Assembly: GCA_964419255.1 (NCBI GenBank)
Contig: CAYQOU010000088.1
Coordinates: 1-11,779, forward strand
DNA from: CAZPHU01 sp964419255
GTDB taxonomy: Bacteria > Fibrobacterota > Chitinivibrionia > Chitinivibrionales > CAYFVL01
Direction of reading: 5' to 3'
Length of the DNA stretch: 11,779 bases
Shown: one piece after another, positions 1-6,437 of the stretch
Position numbering within the stretch: the stretch's first letter is position 1
Layout: each line of letters begins with the position of its first letter
Program-made: the position numbers and the translations under genes
Notes under the pieces: model-generated
Told to the model about the DNA's origin: nothing
The model's input: the letters and a program-made list of their open reading frames with translations, nothing else
The model's database searches: none

Positions 1-11
1 AGTGTAAAACT

Positions 12-28
12 TTTACGGAGAACGTAAA
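12..28 (+). promoter_or_regulatory. Small hairpin with the Shine-Dalgarno in its loop
   Basis: TTTACG (12-17) and CGTAAA (23-28) are perfect inverted repeats around the loop GAGAA. The GGAG ribosome-binding site of the gene starting at 31 lies at the stem-loop junction and in the loop. The left arm can alternatively pair with GTAAAA at 4-9, giving a 13-bp palindrome at 4-16. This could be an operator or a weak translational control element. Arms this short also arise by chance. Confidence 0.25.
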
Positions 29-30
29 CT

Positions 31-852
31 ATGGATTTTGCAACAGTTGTCCTATCTGCGTCACTCATCGTAGTAGCGATTTTGCAGATTATCACTCTCA
101 TGCTGGTTGTCCGTCAGGGCAAGCAGGTTGAACAGATCAAACAACAGATCAGACAGGTATCCCAGCAAAGACGGGAACGTCGTGATCGTCAGCCGAGAGA
201 TAATCGAAAAAACCGCCGACAATCATCGGAATCAAAGCAGCCAAAGCCTGCCCAAAGCAAAAAAGCGGCCCCGCCGGTTGCCTCGATTGACAATTCCCTG
301 CGGGATATCAATCTTCGGCTGAAAAATGCTGAACGGGCACAGGAACGTGCACGGAATGATAACGATGATAAAAGCGGTAACAGCGGCTCAAACCGGGTAT
401 CAAATAACAGAAGAAACGATCGTCGGGGTAATCGTCGCAACAACGACCGACGTCGTAATGACCGCGATAGAAATCGCCAGAACCAAAACAAGAGTGGCAA
501 TCAGGACAAACAGGACGAAAAAGAGCATAAAGAGCAGGTTTCCCCTAAAGCCGAATTTCGTTTCGAATCCACTGAGCAACATCAGGACGTTGCACAGCTT
601 TCGATAGAGGCTAAAACAGAAGCCCCTGCCGACACTTCGATGCAAGAAGCGGCACAATCTGCTCCCGAATCCAAAACCGAGTCCACAAACGAAAATATAG
701 TCGAACATGGGCGTAAGGTGAGCGTTAAAAGACGCGCGCTGAAGGGTGATGAGGAAGCGAACTCATCAGAATCCGTCGAAAAGGCTGAACAATCCGAAAA
801 CAGCTCTTCGAAGGAAATCTCTCAGCAACAGGTTTCTTTTGGCCGTAGATAG
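31..852 (+). CDS. Membrane-anchored, highly charged low-complexity protein, function unknown
   Basis: I do not recognise this 273-residue protein. Residues about 5-28 form one hydrophobic segment, a single N-terminal membrane anchor or uncleaved signal. Next comes a Gln/Lys/Arg stretch (about 29-50) that could form a short coiled coil. A long Arg/Asn/Asp-rich disordered region, densest at about 120-155 and largely RR, RN and DR repeats, follows. The C-terminal 100 residues are acidic and Glu/Ser/Gln-rich, broken by short basic patches (HGRK, VKRR), and the protein ends in FGRR. The result is a bipolar polyelectrolyte tethered to the membrane. The basic part could bind RNA, DNA, polyphosphate or acidic polysaccharide, but no catalytic motif is visible, so that is speculation. 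The ATG is preceded by GGAG at 17-20, a rather long 10-nt spacing. A strong terminator follows at once, so this is the last or only gene of its transcript. The upstream promoter lies outside the window. Confidence 0.8.
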   Translation: MDFATVVLSASLIVVAILQIITLMLVVRQGKQVEQIKQQIRQVSQQRRERRDRQPRDNRKNRRQSSESKQPKPAQSKKAAPPVASIDNSLRDINLRLKNAERAQERARNDNDDKSGNSGSNRVSNNRRNDRRGNRRNNDRRRNDRDRNRQNQNKSGNQDKQDEKEHKEQVSPKAEFRFESTEQHQDVAQLSIEAKTEAPADTSMQEAAQSAPESKTESTNENIVEHGRKVSVKRRALKGDEEANSSESVEKAEQSENSSSKEISQQQVSFGRR

Positions 853-885
853 GCCGAAACTGCTTAAGGCTCTTCAGAATCATGT

Positions 886-921
886 AAAGGCCGCAGAGAA
901 TTATCTCTGCGGCCTTTTTTT
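886..921 (+). terminator. Strong Rho-independent terminator
   Basis: A perfect 14-bp stem (886-899 with 904-917) has a GC-rich core, AGGCCGCAGAGA, closed by the 4-nt loop ATTA and followed by a run of seven T (915-921). It lies 34 nt after the stop codon of the charged membrane protein and ends its transcript. The A residues at the base of the stem pair with the T run, so it may also work weakly on the other strand. Confidence 0.92.
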
Positions 922-1000
922 ATGCAAAAAAGGTACAAATTTTTCTATAACCTGTTTTATTGCCAACACCGAATAACTGCAATCAGTAAGCCCTTTTTTA

Positions 1001-1043
1001 TTGTCTAAATACAGGCAAAGATATAATAAGTACGCGACTTATT
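1001..1043 (+). promoter_or_regulatory. Promoter-like site with an inverted repeat over the -10
   Basis: TTGTCT (1001-1006, 4 of 6 matches to the -35 consensus) is followed after 15 nt by a perfect TATAAT (1022-1027). The spacing is short. The last bases of the -10 box form the left arm of an inverted repeat, AATAAGT (1025-1031) and ACTTATT (1037-1043), separated by ACGCG. This resembles an operator placed to block RNA polymerase. The only downstream coding remnant is the broken domain at about 1125-1355, so this may be a relict promoter. Confidence 0.35.
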
Positions 1044-1124
1044 TCAGGTTTGTAATCGGCCCGTCTTTTCGCTTCCCGAAACACGTTTAGCTGCCCGAAG
1101 TCAGGTTCGTCTGCCCATTCAATC

Positions 1125-1355
1125 ATCGATTTAACCTTCAATTTGACTGAGATGTAGATCTGGACTTACATGTAATCGATCCCAATGGTGAAGAAATCTA
1201 TACGGAAATAAACCCTCAGCATCGGGAGGACAACTCGATTTTGACTGCATCTGCTGTGAACATGGAAACGAAAACATTTACCGGGAGAATGGTACCGCAC
1301 CATCCGGTTCTTACGAATACCGGGTTGTTATTTCATTACAATAGCAAATTGCAAT
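1125..1355 (+). pseudogene. Frameshifted remnant of a DUF2135/YfaP-like domain protein
   Basis: Read with frame changes, this stretch spells a recognisable domain. From 1151 one frame gives DVDLDLHVIDPNGEEIY. From 1201 the next frame gives YGNKPSASGGQLDFD and later ENIYRENGTAPSGSYEYR, with a TAG at 1342-1344. The pieces join if one T was lost near 1200 (ATCTATAC where ATCTATTAC is expected). A second shift near 1333 would restore HYNS, which also fits the family. Upstream, the frame at 1125-1151 (IDLTFNLTE) may be the preceding strand, separated by a 2-nt insertion. From memory, the pattern DVDLHVIDPNGEEIYYGN...SGGxLDxD...ENIYW..G.AP.G.Y matches the beta-sandwich domain found in DUF2135/YfaP-type and related surface proteins. 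There is no ribosome-binding site and no complete open frame. It is a decayed fragment rather than an expressed gene, unless sequencing errors account for the shifts. Confidence 0.7.
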
Positions 1356-1376
1356 ATTTCAAGCCACAGCACTGTA

Positions 1377-2660
1377 TTATTGTTCTTTTCTTGCGCTCTC
1401 GTATAATTCAAGTGCCTGCTTATAGACGATGCTGCTTTCAAAAGTGGTTTTTACCCGTATACGTGCGCGTGCCCCCATTTCCTTGAGGCTTTCCGGTGAG
1501 TTTAGTAACTGGTTCATAACTCGTACGAGGGCCTTTATGTCACCTGCTTCAAATAATCTTCCGCTGATTTCATTTTCAATCATTTCCCTGTACCCTCCAC
1601 AGTCAGATGCGACCGGAGGCACTCCTGCAGCCATTGCTTCCAGGCAGGTATACGGAAAGTTCTCCCAATAAGACGGGAAGAAAGCGACAGATGCCCCGCG
1701 CAGATATCCGGCGATTTCATCGTGTGGCACTCCACTCACCCAGGTTACTTTCTTCTGCAGCCTTTTCTCCTCGATCAATTTCCGGATACATTCTCCATAC
1801 AGCTTTCCGTTTGGTAGCCGCCCGTATGGTCGCCCTACCAGTATCAGCCGAGGTGTTTGTCTCTGTGCGCTGACTTGGGCATAAGCCTGTATCAGTATAT
1901 GTACCCCTTTATTGTGTTCTATTCTTCCTGTGTACAGCCAGGTGTCCCCCCTGGGTAAAGCCGAAAACTCCTTGGCACGAATCGGGTTGGGATAGACGTT
2001 TACCGGACCGAGGCCCCAGCGATGCTTCAAATACGCGGCGAGAGAATGAGAGGGAGAGGTGATTTTGCGTGCTTTTTTTATCGAGAACCGTTCAAGATAG
2101 GACTGAAAGATCCTATCCAGGGGGTGTTCGTGAATTTTGTTTAACTTCCGTACAACCGTCCAGGGGGTATGAAGACGCACCACACACGGGAGATAGTATC
2201 TGAAGTAATATCCCTCAGCACCACAATCCGGATATTCGATAATATCAAAATGTCCTGATTCTGATAATTTTTTATACTCTTCCCAGGCGCTCTTGGCCCA
2301 TGCCAGACGATGCAGCGCCTGCGGTATGGTTTTATAACAAAGCATTCTCAGAGGATAGTATATTTTTTGGGTCGGCAGCGGATAAGGTCCCACGGAGATT
2401 CGATGTACTATCACGTCATTGAGATTAACCGGCCTGTGTTGTCCCTCTTCGGAATCAGTTCTATGCTTACGCAGCAAAGTGCTTTTGATGCGGTTTTTCA
2501 CATCTTCGGCAGTTTGCCCAGTGTTATTTTCCACCCGACATATGACATGAACGTCATGGCCATTTTTTGCAAAAACTTCGGCCATATACCTGGTGTAGGT
2601 TCCAACACCTCCATATCCGGTCTCGGGCGGATATTCATTTGAAATAAACAATATGCGCAT
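1377..2660 (-). CDS. Glycosyltransferase family 4-like (GT-B fold)
   Basis: A cytosolic or membrane-peripheral enzyme of 427 residues that should transfer a sugar from a nucleotide-sugar donor onto a glycan or lipid acceptor for cell-envelope or extracellular polysaccharide. Both GT-B halves are visible. The N-terminal Rossmann half opens with MRILFISNEYPP and the glycine loop YGGVGTY, about 15 residues in. The C-terminal half has the strand-turn YTGRIEHNKG (about residues 243-252) and the GT4 signature E-x7-E in ENFPYTCLE (E333 and E341), followed by AMAAGVPPVASDCGG, the donor-binding region. The length is normal for the family. An upstream GTG at 2675 would add MFKGS. I prefer the ATG at 2660 because the family starts at MRIL and AAAGGA lies just before it, although that spacing is only 3 nt. 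The gene is alone and convergent with the domain remnant, so acceptor and pathway cannot be read from context. No terminator was found after its stop. Confidence 0.92.
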   Translation of the reverse strand: MRILFISNEYPPETGYGGVGTYTRYMAEVFAKNGHDVHVICRVENNTGQTAEDVKNRIKSTLLRKHRTDSEEGQHRPVNLNDVIVHRISVGPYPLPTQKIYYPLRMLCYKTIPQALHRLAWAKSAWEEYKKLSESGHFDIIEYPDCGAEGYYFRYYLPCVVRLHTPWTVVRKLNKIHEHPLDRIFQSYLERFSIKKARKITSPSHSLAAYLKHRWGLGPVNVYPNPIRAKEFSALPRGDTWLYTGRIEHNKGVHILIQAYAQVSAQRQTPRLILVGRPYGRLPNGKLYGECIRKLIEEKRLQKKVTWVSGVPHDEIAGYLRGASVAFFPSYWENFPYTCLEAMAAGVPPVASDCGGYREMIENEISGRLFEAGDIKALVRVMNQLLNSPESLKEMGARARIRVKTTFESSIVYKQALELYESARKEQ

Positions 2661-2719
2661 CGATCCTTTAAACACCTTTTCTTGTTTCAGACTTGCACTA
2701 TGAATTTACGCGATTCAGG

Positions 2720-2736
2720 ACAAAAGCAGCTTTTGT
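2720..2736. promoter_or_regulatory. 17-bp palindrome in the divergent intergenic region (operator candidate)
   Basis: ACAAAAGC (2720-2727) and GCTTTTGT (2729-2736) are perfect 8-bp inverted repeats around a single A. The site lies 60 nt upstream of the glycosyltransferase start and about 160 nt upstream of the gene at 2897. A one-nt centre favours a dimeric protein-binding site over an RNA hairpin. No regulator gene is nearby to assign to it. Confidence 0.35.
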
Positions 2737-2821
2737 ATCGAATTTTTGTACAGAGGCTGCAAAATATTGCCCTGTTGTGACTGAAAATCCCGAATGCGCG
2801 TCAGGTGAATAGTATTTAGTG

Positions 2822-2827
2822 TATAAT
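2822..2827 (+). promoter_or_regulatory. -10-like TATAAT upstream of the Cys/His small protein
   Basis: A perfect TATAAT hexamer lies 70 nt upstream of the ATG at 2897. No good -35 hexamer sits 16-18 nt further upstream (the bases there are CGTCAG or similar). It is either an activator-dependent promoter or a chance match in an AT-rich stretch that continues as TATATTCTAAATATA. Confidence 0.35.
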
Positions 2828-2896
2828 TTCACACAACGTATATTCTAAATATAGTTGCAAGGAATCTAATCCTCGTGTTTTTGAAAGGAGAAAGAT

Positions 2897-3259
2897 ATGG
2901 AAGATCAGTGTCTTGGAACGACCAAAGCCGGTGCGCGGTGTAAGATTAAAACAAATCTTGTCAATGGCTACTGCCGGATACATCAGCACCAGTCTCCCGG
3001 AAAAGATACAGATGTATCCGGCGAATCTTCACCGGCCGGGCAAATCCCTGTTCAGGAAAAAACCGATACCGGCAAAACCGTTCCCCCGGTTGAAAAAATC
3101 GAACAACACCCCAGTGCAGAAACACCGGTTGGTGAACGTGAGCTTATCAACTCCCTGGACACCGCCCCACCTTCTCGATCGAAATCGGTGATGTTGTTTG
3201 TTTCGGGGATTCTGATTTCCCTGATCGTAATAATCACCGCCTTAACACGCAAACGTTAA
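2897..3259 (+). CDS. Small tail-anchored protein with Cys/His N-terminal motif (DUF5763-like)
   Basis: A protein of 120 residues. The first 30 contain a compact metal-binding-type signature: C5-LGTTKAG-x2-C15, then GYC26-x2-H29. This resembles, from memory, the DUF5763 pattern (C.GTT..G..C ... GYC..H), a presumed zinc-binding knuckle of unknown role. A Pro/Glu/Ser-rich linker (about 31-95) leads to one hydrophobic helix (about 97-115) and the basic end TRKR. This is a C-terminal tail anchor that would leave the Cys/His domain in the cytoplasm. The start is well supported: AAAGGAG lies 7-8 nt before the ATG. Its TAA interlocks with the stop codon of the convergent mgtE. Metal binding is inferred from the spacing of the Cys/His residues. 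There is no evidence for its partner or substrate. Confidence 0.82.
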   Translation: MEDQCLGTTKAGARCKIKTNLVNGYCRIHQHQSPGKDTDVSGESSPAGQIPVQEKTDTGKTVPPVEKIEQHPSAETPVGERELINSLDTAPPSRSKSVMLFVSGILISLIVIITALTRKR

Positions 3260-4590
3260 TTGATCAATGCTGTAGCGATAGAAAAATAGATCAGCAACCC
3301 TCCTGTATCGGCAAGGGTAGTGATCAGTGGCCCGCTTGCAGTTGCGGGATCGAGGTTAAGTTTCGCCAGCAGGAAGGGTAGTATCATGCCGATTGTATTG
3401 CCTACCACTACAATCGATGACATGGAAAATGCAATGGCCAGCATGATATCGACTCTGAAATCACCGCGAATATAGCCAAGCGCACCACCGAGTATTCCCA
3501 GGCTCAGGCCCAGAAGCAGACCGACAAAGATCTCTTTTCCGAATGTCCTGGCCCACTGATTCATGCGAATATCACCGGTGGTAAGAGCGCGGATGATAAG
3601 AGTTGAGGATTGCGCACCGGTGTTTCCCCCGCTTGCGATCAACAGAGGGATAAAAAAGAGCAGTACAACAGCCTGAGAAAGACTTTCTTCGTAGGCAGCA
3701 ATCACCCCTGCGGATGCCAGATTGAGCAGAACCAGCGTCACCAGCCAGCCGATCCTTTTCAGATAGAGATCAAGTATACTTGCGCCCCGATAGCTCATTT
3801 TCAGCGGAGTAACGGAAGCTCCTTTCTGAATATCTTCGGTGGCCTCTTCTTCGGCAACATCCATGACATCATCAAAGGTCACGATACCCAACAGATCTCC
3901 ATTGGAATCAACCACCGGCAGAGCCGCTAAATCGTAGCGTTGCATGAGTGAGACAGCAACTTCGCGATCATCGAAGGCACTGAGGCTGGCGAAGTTATGA
4001 TCCATGATGTCTGCGATCTTTGTATTCGGATCCGCAAGAATCAGCTTCCTGAGCTTAAAATCATCCAGCAGCTTTCCCGACCGGTCTGTCACGTAGACCA
4101 TGTTAATGGTCTCACTGTCGACTCCCTGTCTGCGAATGTGATCCAGCCCTTCCCGAATAGTCCATTCTGGTCGAACCGAAACATAATCAGGCGTCATCAG
4201 CCGGCCGGCGCTTTCATCGGGATATCCCAGAAGCTGTCTGGCTTCAACCAGGTCACCATCATCGAGAAGCGACAGGAGTTTACGGGTCATCTCAGCAGGA
4301 AGCTCCTCGAGAAGGGCTGTACGATCATCGGGATCAAGGTTGGCAAGAAGCTGCCGCATTTCATAACTGGTCAACTCCCGTACCAGATCATCCTGCTGAT
4401 CGGGCTCAAGATTGGCAAAAACCTCGGCAGACAAAGTTCGTGGAAGAGAGCGGAAAATAAACATACGATGTTCTTTGGGTGCATCCAGCGCTATATCGAC
4501 AAGCTCCGGAACACTACACTCCTTTAACCGCTTGCGCAACACTCCCCATGCACGTGTTTCAATCAGTTCATTCAACTCTTCCGCGACCAT
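3256..4590 (-). CDS. mgtE: Magnesium channel/transporter MgtE
   Basis: An inner-membrane Mg2+ channel of 444 residues, the usual family length, with all family parts in order. The acidic N-terminal helical superhelix (about 1-128) has repeats such as LEPDQQDDLVREL and LDPDDRTALLEELP. Two CBS domains follow (about 130-255: LMTPDYVSV..., then MDHNFASLSAFDDREVA... and GIVTFDDVMDVAEEEA), then the connecting plug helix (about 260-280). The membrane domain has about five helices (about 282-444). Diagnostic membrane motifs are FIPLLIASGGNTGAQSSTL and DPATASGPLITTLADTGG. The Asp in the latter (D428) corresponds to the pore Asp that binds Mg2+ in characterised MgtE. The family closes when Mg2+ binds the acidic cytosolic domains, and those acidic residues are present here. 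I saw no M-box riboswitch pattern in the upstream 330 bases. The ribosome-binding site before the ATG is weak (GTAGGT). The gene is convergent with the small Cys/His protein and divergent from hsp20. Confidence 0.97.
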   Translation of the reverse strand: MVAEELNELIETRAWGVLRKRLKECSVPELVDIALDAPKEHRMFIFRSLPRTLSAEVFANLEPDQQDDLVRELTSYEMRQLLANLDPDDRTALLEELPAEMTRKLLSLLDDGDLVEARQLLGYPDESAGRLMTPDYVSVRPEWTIREGLDHIRRQGVDSETINMVYVTDRSGKLLDDFKLRKLILADPNTKIADIMDHNFASLSAFDDREVAVSLMQRYDLAALPVVDSNGDLLGIVTFDDVMDVAEEEATEDIQKGASVTPLKMSYRGASILDLYLKRIGWLVTLVLLNLASAGVIAAYEESLSQAVVLLFFIPLLIASGGNTGAQSSTLIIRALTTGDIRMNQWARTFGKEIFVGLLLGLSLGILGGALGYIRGDFRVDIMLAIAFSMSSIVVVGNTIGMILPFLLAKLNLDPATASGPLITTLADTGGLLIYFSIATALIN

Positions 4591-4919
4591 AACCTACCCG
4601 CACGATTTCTGCCCCCTGGACTGCCCCAAATTCAATGCTACGCCTAGAAAATAAGCGATGCCCCACTGCCGACGGTAATCCATCCCAAAAACCTATACTA
4701 CACACCGGACTGGTTTACCTTCAACACCTTTGTTTCAATCTTAAACAGCATGAAACACCCCATCCGTTTCAATGTAGGACATACACGAGGTTTCCACGGC
4801 TAAAACCGAGTCGATTGCGGGACTTACTGATTGGCATATCCATTGCATCATTTGAGCATCGAAAAAGGTTAACTAGAAGGAATAGAAAAAACAGAGATTT
4901 ACAATTCAAGGAGGGTGTT
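4591..4919. other. Divergent intergenic region between mgtE and hsp20
   Basis: This stretch of 329 bases is open in one forward frame in phase with hsp20, but it has no start with a ribosome-binding site and its translation is not protein-like. I read it as non-coding leader and promoter DNA. It has no CIRCE element. A possible heat-shock sigma-like pair is CTTAAAC (4740-4746) and CCCCAT (4758-4763), with a short 11-nt spacer. TTGGCA at 4831-4836 is a fair -35 match but lacks a good -10. Neither is convincing. Confidence 0.4.
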
Positions 4920-5360
4920 ATGGGTGCACTAATGCGTTATCAACCGGTTTCTTCACTGTCGCGGATGATTGACGAGCTGTTTGACGAATCGACCTTTTTT
5001 AACGCCCTGGACCGGGCCGTGCCTGAGAGTAATTGGCCGAGGGTGGATATCACCGAAGATGAAAAAGCTTACCACATTAAAGCCGATCTGCCGGGAATGG
5101 ATAAAGATGACATATCGGTGACGGTCGAAAAGGGTAGGCTGACGATCAGTGGAGAGAAGAAGGAAGAAAAGAAGGAAAAGAAAAAAGGACAGTTTTATCA
5201 CTACGAACGGCGGTACGGCAGCTTTAGCCGCTCTTTTAACCTGCCGGACCACGTAGACGCGGCGCATATCGATGCGGCATATCGCAATGGGGTTCTTGAT
5301 CTTACTCTGAAAAAGACAGAGGGATCAAAACCAAAAGCGATAGAAGTAAAAGTAAAGTAA
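4920..5360 (+). CDS. hsp20: Hsp20/alpha-crystallin small heat-shock protein
   Basis: An ATP-independent cytosolic holdase of 146 residues that oligomerises and binds unfolding proteins. The short N-terminal arm (MRYQPVSSLSRMIDELFDE) is typical of class A bacterial members. The alpha-crystallin domain runs from about residue 39 (WPRVDITEDEKAYHIKADLPG) to about 132, and contains GRLTISGEK, YERRYGSFSRSFNLP and the G-x-L motif NGVLDLTL (G124-L126). The C-terminal I-x-V anchor is IEV (141-143), which docks on neighbouring subunits. A Lys/Glu run at about 80-89 is richer in Lys than usual. The frame is open upstream to 4635, but the start at 4920 is decided by the excellent AAGGAGGG at 4908-4915, 5 nt before the ATG, and by the family N terminus. 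It is monocistronic, with its own strong terminator. Confidence 0.96.
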   Translation: MGALMRYQPVSSLSRMIDELFDESTFFNALDRAVPESNWPRVDITEDEKAYHIKADLPGMDKDDISVTVEKGRLTISGEKKEEKKEKKKGQFYHYERRYGSFSRSFNLPDHVDAAHIDAAYRNGVLDLTLKKTEGSKPKAIEVKVK

Positions 5361-5382
5361 AAAAAACCATGTACTCATGAAC

Positions 5383-5418
5383 AAACGGGTGTTGTCCTTC
5401 GGGACAGCGCCCGTTTTT
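5383..5418 (+). terminator. Strong Rho-independent terminator with UUCG tetraloop
   Basis: A 15-bp stem (5383-5397 with 5402-5416, two G-T wobbles) is closed by the very stable C(TTCG)G tetraloop and followed by TTTTT-G-TTT. It lies 22 nt after the hsp20 stop codon. Confidence 0.93.
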
Positions 5419-5420
5419 GT

Positions 5421-5449
5421 TTGGGAAATTACACATAATGATGTATATT
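5421..5449 (+). promoter_or_regulatory. Candidate sigma70-type promoter for the aldo/keto reductase
   Basis: TTGGGA (5421-5426, 4 of 6 matches) and TATATT (5444-5449, 5 of 6 matches) are separated by the ideal 17 nt. The -35 box begins directly after the hsp20 terminator. Transcription would start near 5456, giving a leader of about 120 nt before the reductase ATG. A perfect TTGACA at 5532-5537 is closer but has no matching -10. Confidence 0.45.
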
Positions 5450-5578
5450 GGTAGCTCACAAAACAACGGGCATACTCTCGTTTAACAATCCATCGTCCAT
5501 CATGTTCAGCACCGTCTGCGGGCACATCTGCTTGACACTACAATCAATACGAAATCAGCCATTAACGAAGGAGTCATT

Positions 5579-6397
5579 ATGCAAGAGATAACACTCAAAT
5601 CGGGACGCAAAATACCACAATTCGGCCTGGGAACATGGGAATTGACCGGAGAAACGGGAATCGAGACGGTAGCCCAGGCGCTATCGATGGGATACAATCA
5701 TGTTGACACGGCGGTTCAATACGGTAATCACAAGGAGGTTGGAACCGGAATAAAGAAATCCGGTGTCGATCGGGAATCTATTTACCTTACCACAAAAATA
5801 CCCAAAGAGAAACTCCGACGGTCACAGATTCTGGAACTTGGACAGAAGATGCTTGATGAGCTTGCGGTTGACTATGTCGACCTGCTGCTGGTGCACTGGC
5901 CGAGTAAGAAGGTTCCATTCTCCGAAACTTTCGGTGCATTCAATGAGCTGGTGAAGAAAGGATTTGTCAAGGATATAGGCGTAAGCAACTTCAATGCAGA
6001 AATCATGATGGAATCCGTGGAGGTAAGCGAGGCTCCTATAGTCACAAATCAGGTGGAATTCCACCCATTCCTCTATCAGAAGGAGCTTCTGAAAAAATGT
6101 AAGAGTCTGGGGGTAACGTTGACGGCCTATTGTCCGCTTGCGAAGGGGAAGGTTTTTGAAAATAGGATACTGCAGGATATCGCTTCCAAATACCACGCGA
6201 CGATTGCACAGGTAAGCATTGCCTGGATTCTATCCAAAGGAATTATCGCAATACCCAAGGCAACAGGCAAAGATCATCTGAAGGACAATCTCGAAGCGCT
6301 TAGCCTTAAGCTATCCGCAGAAGACCTCGAGCGAATCGATTCGATAGACCAAACCAGTCGATTGATCGATGGCCCCTGGAAAGATTTCGATTTTTAA
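5579..6397 (+). CDS. Aldo/keto reductase (2,5-diketo-D-gluconate reductase-like)
   Basis: A soluble NAD(P)H-dependent oxidoreductase of 272 residues with a TIM-barrel fold, reducing aldehydes or ketones to alcohols. The full catalytic tetrad is visible: D43 and Y48 in HVDTAVQYGN, K73 in TTKIPK, and H106 in LLVHWP. Further family signatures are GLGTWELTG near the N terminus, KDIGVSNFN (about 131-139), NQVEFHPFL (about 157-165), TAYCPLAKG (about 182-190) and the C-terminal cofactor-phosphate segment AIPKATGKDHLKDN (about 224-237). The overall layout is of the small prokaryotic AKR5-like group. Specific substrate cannot be told from sequence: methylglyoxal and other reactive aldehydes are common for such enzymes. 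The start is fixed by AAGGAG at 5568-5573, 5 nt before the ATG. It follows hsp20 in the same direction but is separated by a strong terminator and has its own promoter candidate, so it is probably an independent transcript. Confidence 0.95.
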   Translation: MQEITLKSGRKIPQFGLGTWELTGETGIETVAQALSMGYNHVDTAVQYGNHKEVGTGIKKSGVDRESIYLTTKIPKEKLRRSQILELGQKMLDELAVDYVDLLLVHWPSKKVPFSETFGAFNELVKKGFVKDIGVSNFNAEIMMESVEVSEAPIVTNQVEFHPFLYQKELLKKCKSLGVTLTAYCPLAKGKVFENRILQDIASKYHATIAQVSIAWILSKGIIAIPKATGKDHLKDNLEALSLKLSAEDLERIDSIDQTSRLIDGPWKDFDF

Positions 6398-6412
6398 CCC
6401 GAGAGGATTCAA

Positions 6413-6437
6413 AGGGGGCATTGTGCAAGAGCCCCCT
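6413..6437 (+). terminator. Hairpin after the reductase gene, weak terminator candidate
   Basis: AGGGGGC (6413-6419) pairs with GCCCCCT (6431-6437) over an 11-nt loop, 15 nt after the stop codon. There is no T-run, so it is not a classical intrinsic terminator. It may stabilise the 3' end or assist Rho-dependent termination. Confidence 0.4.

Noticed and set aside
189..500. Minus-strand ORF opposite the charged membrane protein
   Set aside because: It is the antisense shadow of the Arg/Asn-rich codons. Its Arg/Leu-rich translation has no start signal.
4635..4919. N-terminal extension of the hsp20 frame
   Set aside because: No ribosome-binding site precedes any start there, the translation is unlike Hsp20 N termini, and AAGGAGGG fixes the start at 4920.
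4591..4919. Possible M-box riboswitch upstream of mgtE
   Set aside because: The conserved M-box sequence was not visible on the minus strand in this region. A covariance-model search would settle it.
5532..5560. Perfect TTGACA just before the aldo/keto reductase as its promoter
   Set aside because: No -10-like hexamer occurs 15-19 nt downstream, and the transcript start would fall on the ribosome-binding site.
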